From Prevotella sp. UBA7551 (GTDB lineage: Bacteria; Bacteroidota; Bacteroidia; Bacteroidales; Bacteroidaceae), in assembly GCA_002479145.1 (NCBI GenBank), contig DLLX01000081.1:1-16354 (forward strand): a DNA stretch of 16,354 nt, read 5' to 3'. The notes beneath the pieces are model-generated. The model ran no database searches, had not been told where the DNA came from, and saw only the letters and a program-made list of their open reading frames with translations. The stretch's first letter is position 1, and the number at the start of each line of letters is the position of its first letter. This document shows, piece by piece, positions 6,533 through 13,953 of this stretch. A program made the translations under genes and the position numbers.

Positions 6533-7653
6533 TGACCATCAAGCAAATAGAAGTGACCGTCGGCGAAATTACCAACGGCTACATCAATAATGACGAAAAA
6601 GGCGTGCGGGGATATAATGGACAGTTAGACATTCGTCCTCCTTATCAGCGCGAGTTTATTTACAATGAAAAGGAGCAGCAAGCTGTAATCACTACAGTAA
6701 TGAATGAGTATCCTCTCAATGTGATGTACTGGGTGAAACGAAGTGATGATGCTCCTTGTCCCTATGAGGTAATGGATGGACAGCAACGCACACTTTCCCT
6801 TTGCGAATACGTGGACGGGCAGTTTGCGTATGACTTCAAATACTTTAGCAATTTGACACCCGACATCAAGAAAAAGTTCCTTGACTACAAGCTGATGATA
6901 TATGTCTGCGAAGGCGATCCATCGGAAAAGCTGGAGTGGTTCAGAACCATCAATATCAAAGGAAAGCCCTTGAATGAGCAGGAAATACGCAATGCCATCT
7001 ACGCTGGACCGTTTATCAGTGATGCTAAACGCCACTTTTCCAAGAAAAATTGTGGCGCATATCGTTTAGGAAAGGACTTAGTCATCGGCTCACCGGAACG
7101 GCAAGATTTGCTTAAACAGGCCTTGGAATGGATGGCAGAGCATGAGAAAAGGGAAGGAAAGATGACCAGTGCCGTTCAGTATATGGCTGTGCATCAGCAC
7201 GACCCCAATGCAAATAACCTATGGACGTACTACCAGAACGTGCTGAACTGGGCTAAAACGAACTTCGACTTGAAGAAGTTTAAAAAGATTATGAAGGGAC
7301 TTGACTGGGCCATGCTCTATGAAAAGTATTATGATCAGACGCTCGATATAGAGCAAATGGAGGAGGAAATGTCAGTACTTGTTCGTGATGGTGAAGTGCA
7401 GAGGAAACAAGGAATTATCCCTTATGTGCTCACACGCGATGAACATTGTCTCGATTTGCGTGCTTTTCCAGAAGACATCAAGCTGTCGGTATGGGAAAAA
7501 CAGAGTCACCGATGTGCAATTTGTGGTCGTGAGTTCGATTTCGAGGAATTGGAAGGAGACCATATCACACCATGGCGTGATGGAGGAAGGACGGTAGAAG
7601 AAAATTGTCAGATGCTTTGCAGGGAGTGTAACCGAAGAAAGGGGGCACGATAG
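6529..7653 (+). CDS. DUF262 (GmrS/ParB-like) and HNH nuclease fusion, putative restriction effector
   Basis: This 374-aa protein combines two domains. Residues about 10-180 are a DUF262 domain, with RPPYQREFIYN (Gln40-Arg41) and VMDGQQRTLSL (D83-G84-Q85-Q86-R87), the nucleotide-binding or hydrolysis motif of GmrS/ParB-Srx-like proteins. A helical linker follows, then a C-terminal HNH domain with zinc-type pairs C329/C332 and C364/C367, the catalytic pair D344-H345 (GDHITPW), N359 and N368. DUF262 plus nuclease proteins include GmrSD, BrxU and SspE, which cut modified or incoming DNA. Here it is translationally coupled to an EcoRI-type methyltransferase: ATG 6529 overlaps its TGA, with a second ATG at 6532. 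It is therefore either a non-classical restriction subunit blocked by the methylation, or a modification-dependent nuclease. No separate specificity domain is seen. Confidence 0.85.
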   Translation: MMTIKQIEVTVGEITNGYINNDEKGVRGYNGQLDIRPPYQREFIYNEKEQQAVITTVMNEYPLNVMYWVKRSDDAPCPYEVMDGQQRTLSLCEYVDGQFAYDFKYFSNLTPDIKKKFLDYKLMIYVCEGDPSEKLEWFRTINIKGKPLNEQEIRNAIYAGPFISDAKRHFSKKNCGAYRLGKDLVIGSPERQDLLKQALEWMAEHEKREGKMTSAVQYMAVHQHDPNANNLWTYYQNVLNWAKTNFDLKKFKKIMKGLDWAMLYEKYYDQTLDIEQMEEEMSVLVRDGEVQRKQGIIPYVLTRDEHCLDLRAFPEDIKLSVWEKQSHRCAICGREFDFEELEGDHITPWRDGGRTVEENCQMLCRECNRRKGAR

Positions 7654-7801
7654 ACTTTGGCGAGCGGGATGGAAAGCAAATGAAAAGGTGAGGCAATGAC
7701 TTGCCGACTCATCTGAATCGTAATGGGCGGCAGGCCATTTTCCATCATTGTTGGCATTATTATGTCCCGAAAAGCCTACGGGTAGCACTCGATTTTCATC
7801 T

Positions 7802-7823
7802 GAGAGGTAGCCTCTTCGGTTTT
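7802..7823 (+). terminator. Possible terminator of the methyltransferase-nuclease operon
   Basis: A 6-bp stem, GAGAGG (7802-7807) with CCTCTT (7811-7816), loop TAG, is followed by CGG and TTTT at 7820-7823, running into the stop codon of the convergent fmt gene. The T-run is only on the + strand. The 168-base gap from 7654 also holds GGCAA/TTGCC (7692-7705) and AATGG/CCATT (7722-7739) hairpins. Nothing coding is evident in that gap. Confidence 0.35.
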
Positions 7824-8796
7824 ATCTCTCCACACTTCTTACGCCGTTGGAGAAGGAGCGTGCGTCCATTCGCTTCTTGCCAGAGAGCTGAACCTCCAGG
7901 AGTTCGAGTTGGAAGTCGGTTGCGTTGGCGTAGATATGGCCCTTTTCTATGATGAAAAGGCCTGGCTTATCAGCGGCCTTTCGGGTCGTTGGCGAAGCCT
8001 TGTAAATCTTGAGTGTCGTCGCCGGTTTGCCATCGATGGATACGGTTGTCCATGCGCCGGGAATGGGACTGAGCCCTCGGATGAAATCATGGAGTTGCTT
8101 TGCAGACTGATTCCAGTTGATTTCGCAGGTATCTTTGAAAATTTTGGGTGCGCCTTTCAGCTTTCCCACGAGCTTAGACTCGTTGACGATATACTCCTGG
8201 TCAGTGCTGGGAATGCTGCCGTCATTCTTTAAAATCAGTTCGATGGTCTCACAAGCGGTGTCTGCCCCAAGGTGCATCAAGCCATCGTAGACGTACTCCA
8301 CGTCGGCATCGGGTGGGATAGGGAACCGGTGCTGCATGATGATGCGCCCCGTATCGACGTGCTTGTCGAGGAAGAACGTCGTTACACCCGTCTCCGTCTC
8401 GCCGTTGATGATGGCCCAGTTGATGGGTGCCGCGCCACGATACTGCGGCAATAGGGCTGCATGGACATTGAAAGTGCCGAAGCGTGGCATGTCCCAAACG
8501 ACTTCGGGGAGAAGGCGGAAAGCCACAACGACTTGCAAGTCGGCCTCCATGGCACGCAGTTGTGCGATGAATGCGGGGTCTTTCATCTTCTCTGGTTGGA
8601 GGACGGGGAAGTTATGTTCCTGTGCGTACACCTTTACAGGAGGCGGTTGCAAGCGGTCTTGGTGGCGGCCGACGGGCTTGTCAGGCTGCGTGACGACACC
8701 CACGACGCGGTAACCATTCTCCACTAAGGCGCGAAGGGAGGCCACAGCAAAGTCTGGCGTTCCCATGAATACTATCTTCAAATCCTTTTTTTCCAT
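7822..8796 (-). CDS. fmt: Methionyl-tRNA formyltransferase
   Basis: This 324-aa enzyme transfers a formyl group from 10-formyl-tetrahydrofolate to initiator Met-tRNA in the cytoplasm. The N-terminal Rossmann domain begins KIVFMGTPDFAV. The catalytic triad is Asn110, His112 (FNVHAALLPQYRGAAPINWAI) and Asp148 (HVDTG), matching N108/H110/D146 of the E. coli enzyme. The C-terminal OB-fold part contains HDFIRGLSPIPGAWT. The length is normal. It is last in a leftward operon, 67 bases after the ClC gene. Its stop lies against the possible terminator of the convergent island. Confidence 0.97.
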   Translation of the reverse strand: MEKKDLKIVFMGTPDFAVASLRALVENGYRVVGVVTQPDKPVGRHQDRLQPPPVKVYAQEHNFPVLQPEKMKDPAFIAQLRAMEADLQVVVAFRLLPEVVWDMPRFGTFNVHAALLPQYRGAAPINWAIINGETETGVTTFFLDKHVDTGRIIMQHRFPIPPDADVEYVYDGLMHLGADTACETIELILKNDGSIPSTDQEYIVNESKLVGKLKGAPKIFKDTCEINWNQSAKQLHDFIRGLSPIPGAWTTVSIDGKPATTLKIYKASPTTRKAADKPGLFIIEKGHIYANATDFQLELLEVQLSGKKRMDARSFSNGVRSVER

Positions 8797-8863
8797 GTCT
8801 TTTTACTCCGTTTTTGTTGCGTTCAGTGTGCGGCGTAGTGTGCCGTTTCATCCACAGTAAACC

Positions 8864-10684
8864 TCACTCTGTGCTGTAATCGCGTATGACCTGCCTGTAC
8901 ATGGTGTACATCCGTGTGCGGGAGATGTAGCCGACCAGATGCCCTTCGGCACTCACCACAGGCAGATAGTCGGCTCCTGTCTTGTCAAATGCCCGCATGA
9001 CCTGCTCCATAGGCTCAGCGGTGGTAAGCCTTGCGGGAGGCAGGGTCATCAGTTGGCGGACGGTAAAGCGGTGGTACAGCTCTGTCCGGAAAATCACGTT
9101 GCGTATCTTCGTTAAGTCTATCTCGCCCAGCAGGTTGTCGTTGTCATCGGTCACGGGAAGGTAGTTGTGGCGGTTTCCACTGATGGCGAGCACCAGTTTT
9201 CCCATTTCCATGTCGGGACGCACGGACGTATAGTCGCGCTCAATGATACTGTCCATGCTCATCAAGGTCAATACCGAGTGGTCCGTATGGTGTGTAAGCA
9301 GCTTCCCCTCACGAGCAAGACGGAGCGCATAGATGCTGTGACTCACAAAGATGGAGATGGTGAGGTAAGCGCTTACCGCTACTACAATCAGCGGGATGAA
9401 TAGGCTGTAGCCTCCCGTCAGCTCCGCAATGAGAAAGATTCCCGTCAATGGGGCATGCATAACCGCTGCCATCACACCCGCCATGCCATAGAGTGTGAAA
9501 TTCTTCTCGGGCACATAGTTGCCGATCTGGTACATGTTCCACACACGGGCGAAGAGAAATCCAAAGGAGCCTCCAATGAAAAGCGAGGGGGCAAAAGTAC
9601 CTCCGCAGCCGCCTGCCCCGTTGGTTGCGCTGGTGGCAAAGACCTTTGTAATCACCACCAAAGCGACGTAGAGCACGAGATAGCTGCCCTTCTCTGCAAA
9701 GAGAGACTCTTGCATGACGGTGTACCAATCAGATTCTGTTTTGCCTTCTATGAAGACAGCCAAAGTGTCATAGCCCTCACCGTAGAGGGAGGGAAACAGA
9801 AAAATGAGGGTACTCAGCGTGAGACCGCCGATAAGGAGTTTGAGATAAGGCCACTTGGACAGTCGTGCATACCCGTCTTCGCACCACGACATGGTGCGGA
9901 TAAAGTAGATAGAAACGAGTCCGCAGCCCACACCGAGAAGGAGAATGGCGGGCAGTCGGTCGAGCAGGAAGATGCTGTCGGTGTGGAAATTGAACATGGA
10001 GGATTCCCCTGTGAAGAGATAGGAGAAGCAGGTTGCTGTGACCGAGGAGATGAGAATGGGCAGGAGCGATGCCATGGTCAGGTCAACCATCAGTATCTCA
10101 ATGGTGAACACCAGGCCCGCTATAGGTGCCTTGAAGATGGCAGCTACGGCAGCTGACGCGCCACATCCGACGAGCAGCATGAGCCGTTTGCGCTCCAAAT
10201 GGAAGAGTTGTCCGAGGTTGGACCCAATGGCCGAGCCGGTCAAGACAATCGGCGCCTCCGCTCCCACCGACCCACCAAAGCCGATGGTGATGGCCGAAGC
10301 CACTACCGACGACCATGTATTATGGGGCTTGAGGTGACTTTGCTTCGTGGCAATGGCATAGAGCACGCGTGTAATACCGTGCGAAATGTTGTCTCTCACG
10401 ACATATTTGATGAAGAGTGAGGTCAGCCATACGCCAATAATAGGGTAGACAAGGTATAGCCAGTTGATGCCCGTGATGCTGAATCCTGAGGTCAACAGCA
10501 GTCTGATGTGCTGGATAAGGAAGTGTAATAGCCAAGCAGAGACTGCTGCAAGAAACCCAATGACAAAGGCAAGCAACAGGAGAAACTGTCGGTCGGAGAT
10601 GTGATTTGCCCGCCACAGGTCTATCCGCCAAGCTATAGACCGGTGGTTTCCGGTCGGGTTTTCCTGCCCGTAAAGGTCGTTCAT
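8864..10684 (-). CDS. ClC-family chloride channel or antiporter with two CBS domains
   Basis: This inner-membrane anion channel or H+/Cl- exchanger has about 606 residues. ATG 10684 is chosen over the GTG at 10690 because AAGGTGG lies just before it. Many hydrophobic segments span residues about 35-455. ClC signatures: the first selectivity region reads ISHGIT rather than GSGIP (so the central Ser is replaced, as in GHGVP-type ClCs); GSVGAEAP contains the gating Glu (about residue 143); GGTFAPSLFIGG is the GxFxP region. Two CBS motifs follow (about 465-525 and 535-595, each with YLPV and a GYIS- or GEID-like strand) and could sense nucleotides. It starts 9 bases after the tsaC-like stop, so they are cotranscribed. 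Channel versus exchanger cannot be decided here. Confidence 0.93.
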   Translation of the reverse strand: MNDLYGQENPTGNHRSIAWRIDLWRANHISDRQFLLLLAFVIGFLAAVSAWLLHFLIQHIRLLLTSGFSITGINWLYLVYPIIGVWLTSLFIKYVVRDNISHGITRVLYAIATKQSHLKPHNTWSSVVASAITIGFGGSVGAEAPIVLTGSAIGSNLGQLFHLERKRLMLLVGCGASAAVAAIFKAPIAGLVFTIEILMVDLTMASLLPILISSVTATCFSYLFTGESSMFNFHTDSIFLLDRLPAILLLGVGCGLVSIYFIRTMSWCEDGYARLSKWPYLKLLIGGLTLSTLIFLFPSLYGEGYDTLAVFIEGKTESDWYTVMQESLFAEKGSYLVLYVALVVITKVFATSATNGAGGCGGTFAPSLFIGGSFGFLFARVWNMYQIGNYVPEKNFTLYGMAGVMAAVMHAPLTGIFLIAELTGGYSLFIPLIVVAVSAYLTISIFVSHSIYALRLAREGKLLTHHTDHSVLTLMSMDSIIERDYTSVRPDMEMGKLVLAISGNRHNYLPVTDDNDNLLGEIDLTKIRNVIFRTELYHRFTVRQLMTLPPARLTTAEPMEQVMRAFDKTGADYLPVVSAEGHLVGYISRTRMYTMYRQVIRDYSTE

Positions 10685-10693
10685 CGCCACCTT

Positions 10694-11266
10694 TTAATTC
10701 CTAATGATGGTCACTATGCCGTCTTCTGTGAGCTTGATGATGCTCGATGGCTTGTGGGATTTGTGCTCCTGTCGTCTCGACTCGCACACATAATCGACCG
10801 CATCAAGTATGGCGGGGTCTATGTCGCGGTAGTTTTGCGCAGCAGGATGTCCGCTGATGTTGGCCGATGTGCTCACGATGGCTTTCTGCATGCGGTAGCA
10901 AAGTTCGTGGGAGAAAGGCTCATGGGTGATGCGTATGCCCACAGAACCATCCTCGGAAATCAAGTTTGGGGCGAGGTTGACGGCATGGTCGAGGATCAGT
11001 GTCGTCGGTTTGTCGGTCGTAGCGTCAATCAAATCCCACGCCACTGCGGGCACATTGCGCACATAACGTTGCAACCGTGCGTCGCTGTCTACCAAGCAGA
11101 TGAGGGCCTTGGCATCGTCGCGCTGCTTGATTTGGTAGACCTTTGCCACGGCTTCGGCGTTGGTAGCGTCGCATCCGATGCCCCATATCGTGTCCGTAGG
11201 GTAGAGAATCACCCCGCCCTTGCGCATACAGTCCACTGCGTTTTTTATGTCTTCTTCTTGTTTCAT
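10694..11266 (-). CDS. Threonylcarbamoyl-AMP synthase (TsaC/YrdC/Sua5 family)
   Basis: This 190-aa cytoplasmic enzyme makes threonylcarbamoyl-AMP from threonine, bicarbonate and ATP for the t6A37 modification of ANN-decoding tRNAs. Recognisable motifs are ILYPTDTIWGIGCDATN (residues about 20-36), KQRDDAKALICL (about 47-58), GIRITHEPF, STSANISGHPA (about 133-143) and KPSSIIKL near the end. It is the short form without the C-terminal Sua5 domain. A purine-rich AAGGAAAAAGG precedes the ATG. It lies 27 bases after the muramidase gene and close before the ClC gene. Confidence 0.94.
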   Translation of the reverse strand: MKQEEDIKNAVDCMRKGGVILYPTDTIWGIGCDATNAEAVAKVYQIKQRDDAKALICLVDSDARLQRYVRNVPAVAWDLIDATTDKPTTLILDHAVNLAPNLISEDGSVGIRITHEPFSHELCYRMQKAIVSTSANISGHPAAQNYRDIDPAILDAVDYVCESRRQEHKSHKPSSIIKLTEDGIVTIIRN

Positions 11267-11293
11267 CCTTTTTCCTTAAACTATTAATCGCTG

Positions 11294-12253
11294 TTAGTAG
11301 ATGCGAATGCGGTCGCCTATTCTCACTTTATAGTCACGAGAGGCCAACTGAGGGTTCATTTTCATCAGACTTTTGAGCTGAATGCCAAATTGCTGGGAAA
11401 CCTGATAGAAGCTGATGGCATCGGAAATCTGATAGAATGGACGATCCTTGTATCGGTCTTTTGGTGCGCGCTTTTGTTTCTTCGAGAGCCAAACGATTTC
11501 TCCAGCGTGCAGTTGGGCCTTCGGGTCTCGCTCGTTGAAATGAGCCAGATGTCTCGCATGAATGTCCATTTCCTTGCCGATGGAAGCGTAGGTGTCACCC
11601 TCCCGGGCCACGACATAGAAGTTGTCGTTGAACTTCAGCACCCTGTGCATGTTGATTTTTCCGAGGTCTGGCCTGCCAATGGGACTCGTTTGTGCCGCGG
11701 GTAGGCCGCGCTTGTTGGCGTCATGTGCCACGATAGGGCTGGCCTTGTCGTGTTCGTGCAGCTGGTAAGTTTCTATGATGTCGATCAGTCGGTAGGCATA
11801 TTGGGGGTTGGTGGCGTATCCTGCGCGCTTCAATCCATGCGCCCAACCCTTGTAATCGGTCTTGTCAAGGCTGAACAGACTTTTGTAATGTGCCCGGTTG
11901 GCAAGAAACTTACTGTGGTCTTCAAAGCTCTCCAGCGGACTATTGTACACACGGAACAGCTCTCCGCGGCGGTCATCGTCATGCCGCATGGTGCGTCCCG
12001 TCCAGCCATGACACTTGATGCCGAAGTGGTTATTGCCCTTTATGGCCAGGTCACTGGTCCCCGCGCCACTCTCCAGCAACCCCTGTGCCAGCGTGATGCT
12101 CGCAGGAATGCCGTATTTGTGCATCTCCACAATGGCGATGTCCTTATACTTGTCTATGTAGTTCTGCCACCTTTGATTCCACCTTATTTGTGCCTGGAGG
12201 GGCATATAGAATCCTGTCAGCAAGAGAAATGCAATGAGAAAAAACCGTTTCAT
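11294..12253 (-). CDS. Secreted GH73 glucosaminidase with C-terminal LysM domains
   Basis: This 319-aa exported peptidoglycan hydrolase begins with a signal peptide of about 21 residues (MKRFFLIAFLLLTGFYMPLQA, cleaved before QIRW). The GH73 (N-acetylglucosaminidase, FlgJ-like) domain spans about 30-170: GIPASITLAQGLLESGAGTS with catalytic Glu61, then GNNHFGIKCHGWTG, and YATNPQYAYRLIDIIE. Two degenerate LysM-like repeats follow (YVVAREGDTYASIGKEM, about 215-260, and FYQVSQQFGIQLKSLMKMN, about 270-319) and should bind peptidoglycan. It is first in the leftward operon, with a promoter-like box 26 bases upstream. Confidence 0.93.
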   Translation of the reverse strand: MKRFFLIAFLLLTGFYMPLQAQIRWNQRWQNYIDKYKDIAIVEMHKYGIPASITLAQGLLESGAGTSDLAIKGNNHFGIKCHGWTGRTMRHDDDRRGELFRVYNSPLESFEDHSKFLANRAHYKSLFSLDKTDYKGWAHGLKRAGYATNPQYAYRLIDIIETYQLHEHDKASPIVAHDANKRGLPAAQTSPIGRPDLGKINMHRVLKFNDNFYVVAREGDTYASIGKEMDIHARHLAHFNERDPKAQLHAGEIVWLSKKQKRAPKDRYKDRPFYQISDAISFYQVSQQFGIQLKSLMKMNPQLASRDYKVRIGDRIRIY

Positions 12254-12278
12254 ATAAGCCCGAAAAGTATTTTGCCCG

Positions 12279-12286
12279 CAAATTTA
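12279..12286 (-). promoter_or_regulatory. Promoter -7 box of the leftward operon
   Basis: Read on the minus strand, TAAATTTG (followed by C) matches TAnnTTTG and lies 25 bases before the muramidase ATG at 12253. No clear TTG is seen at the expected -33 distance, so support rests on the -7 box and its position in a divergent gap. Confidence 0.45.
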
Positions 12287-12331
12287 CAAAATTCTTTCTA
12301 TTCCGAGGCGGTTCGTTCCCGTTTTTTTCGC

Positions 12332-12339
12332 TACTTTTG
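12332..12339 (+). promoter_or_regulatory. Promoter -7 box directly before the HPPK-like ATG
   Basis: TACTTTTG (followed by C) matches TAnnTTTG and ends only 6 bases before the ATG at 12346. Transcription would start at or next to the start codon, implying a leaderless mRNA. No good TTG lies 19-21 bases upstream. Confidence 0.45.
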
Positions 12340-12345
12340 CACCCT

Positions 12346-12711
12346 ATGAAGATTCTCCTCGCCATAGGTTCCAACGTGCGACAGACGCAGAACATCGCCG
12401 AGGCCAAGCGGAGACTGCGCCGCCTCTTGCCCTCCATTGTCTTCGGACAGGAAGTCTGGACTGATCCGGTAGGTCTCCAATCCGACCGTTTCCTCAACTT
12501 GTTGGCCTACGCAGACACCACCTTTTCTCCAGCCGAACTTCAGCAACGACTCAAGCAGATAGAGCGCGAGATGGGCGACAGCCATGAGAATCACCAGGGC
12601 GGACGGGTGCTTATTGACATTGACCTTGCCGAATACGATGGACAGACCATCAAAGAGGTGGTGTGGCTCAAACACGTTCAGCCCGCAAAACGGCATAAAA
12701 CAACGACCTAA
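12346..12711 (+). CDS. folK: Short HPPK-like protein (6-hydroxymethyl-dihydropterin pyrophosphokinase family)
   Basis: At 121 aa, this is shorter than E. coli HPPK (about 159 aa). The family start KILLAIGSN, then WTDPVG..DRFLNLL (38-52), LQQRLKQIEREMG and the metal-binding D-x-D (Asp91 and Asp93 in LIDIDLAEYDG) are visible. The WGPR stretch before D-x-D is replaced by QGGRV, and the C-terminal LPHP...R.FVL segment is missing or rewritten (WLKHVQPAKRHKTTT), so activity in folate synthesis is plausible but unproven. The start is taken at ATG 12346, not the in-frame TTG at 12337 that lies inside the promoter box. The M64 peptidase gene follows after 3 bases. Confidence 0.75.
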   Translation: MKILLAIGSNVRQTQNIAEAKRRLRRLLPSIVFGQEVWTDPVGLQSDRFLNLLAYADTTFSPAELQQRLKQIEREMGDSHENHQGGRVLIDIDLAEYDGQTIKEVVWLKHVQPAKRHKTTT

Positions 12712-12714
12712 AAT

Positions 12715-13953
12715 ATGAAAAAAATCCTTTCTTTTTTCCTCTTTCTTCTCTGCTGTCCGGTGACATTCGCTCAACAGTTCGATGAATTTTTCACGGATTC
12801 CACGCTCCGAATCGACTATAATTTTGCTGGTGACGCCAACCATCAGTGGATTGCGCTCGACCAACTCAACCGTTCGCCGCGCTGGTATGGCAAGCGTCAG
12901 CACCTGGCAGAGCTGCCCGTGGAGGGCAATGGGCAGATTACCGTCCGCTCACACCGCTCGGGCGAGGTGATTTACCGCAACTCTTTCTCCACGCTCTTCC
13001 AGGAATGGCTCTCCTATCCCGAGGCCAAGACCACCACGCGGTCGTTTGAAAACGTGTTCCTTGTACCCTTCCCGAAGGACACTATCGACGTGACGGTAGA
13101 GCTGCGAAACAACCGTCGTGAGGTCATCACGCAGATGACGCACACCGTTGTGCCCTCCGACATACTCATCCGCCGCATTGGTGAGCGCGACATCACACCC
13201 TATTGGACGCTCCAGCAAGCCCGCGACACGTCTCGTTGCATCCATATCGCTTTTCTGGCCGAGGGCTATACGGAGTGCGAAATGCCGGTTTTCGAAGAAG
13301 ATTGCCGTGTCGCCACCGAGGCGCTTTTTGCCCATGAGCCGTTCAAGTCGATGCGCGACCGTTTCAATATCATTGCCGTGAAGGCCGCTTCCCGTGAGAG
13401 TGGCACGTCGGAACCGGGCAAAGGGGTATGGAAGGACACTCCGCTCAGCAGTCATTTCAATACCTTCTACAGCGACCGTTACCTGACCACGCTCCACCTC
13501 AAGGCCCTCCACGACTGCTTGGCGGGCACACCCTACGAGCACATCATTGTCCTTGTGAATACCAACAACTACGGTGGTGGCGGCATTCTCAACAGCTATA
13601 ACCTGGCGATGGCGCATCATCCAGCCTTCAAACCCGTTGTTGTCCACGAATTTGGCCATTCTTTCGCCGGCCTGGCCGACGAGTATGCCTACGAGGCGGA
13701 GCAGATACCCATGTATCCCCACGACGTTGAGCCATGGGAACCGAACATTACCACGAAGGTAAACTTCAAGGGAAAGTGGGAGAACCTTATCGGAAAAGTC
13801 GACGGAGTGGGCTTCTTCGAGGGCGCGGGCTACTCGCTCAAGGGTGTTTGGCGGGGCTGCAAAGACTGCCGTATGCGCACCAACAGCAACCCGGAGTTCT
13901 GCCCTGTGTGCCGTCAGGCATTGACCCGGCTCATCAATTTCTACACTGAATGA
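12715..13953 (+). CDS. Secreted M64-family zinc metallopeptidase
   Basis: This 412-aa exported protein has a signal peptide of about 19-20 residues (MKKILSFFLFLLCCPVTFAQ). An all-beta N-terminal M64 domain (about 20-150) is followed by the catalytic domain with the zinc motif HEFGHSFAGLADEY: His311, Glu312 and His315, with Asp322 positioned as in M64 HExxHxxGxxxD sites. A C-terminal Cys-rich part (GCKDCRMRTNSNPEFCPVCRQ) has two C-x2-C pairs that may form disulfides or bind metal. M64 is the IgA-peptidase family of Clostridium ramosum and is common in Bacteroidales, but substrate cannot be inferred and should not be assumed to be IgA. Its TGA overlaps the start of the TPR gene (ATGA), indicating translational coupling. 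Confidence 0.93.
   Translation: MKKILSFFLFLLCCPVTFAQQFDEFFTDSTLRIDYNFAGDANHQWIALDQLNRSPRWYGKRQHLAELPVEGNGQITVRSHRSGEVIYRNSFSTLFQEWLSYPEAKTTTRSFENVFLVPFPKDTIDVTVELRNNRREVITQMTHTVVPSDILIRRIGERDITPYWTLQQARDTSRCIHIAFLAEGYTECEMPVFEEDCRVATEALFAHEPFKSMRDRFNIIAVKAASRESGTSEPGKGVWKDTPLSSHFNTFYSDRYLTTLHLKALHDCLAGTPYEHIIVLVNTNNYGGGGILNSYNLAMAHHPAFKPVVVHEFGHSFAGLADEYAYEAEQIPMYPHDVEPWEPNITTKVNFKGKWENLIGKVDGVGFFEGAGYSLKGVWRGCKDCRMRTNSNPEFCPVCRQALTRLINFYTE

Noticed and set aside
6529..7653. HNH protein plus upstream RNA as an IscB/HEARO-type RNA-guided nuclease
   Set aside because: The protein has no RuvC motifs, bridge helix or PLMP domain; its N-terminus is clearly DUF262.
5035..7680. AAAGCAAA at 5035-5042 and again at 7673-7680 as direct repeats flanking the island
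   Set aside because: The repeat is only 8 bases of low complexity and likely by chance; no transposase, integrase or tRNA is nearby.
10694..11266. Plus-strand frame 10601-11287 (228 residues) as a gene
   Set aside because: It is antisense to the well-supported threonylcarbamoyl-AMP synthase and has no domain of its own.
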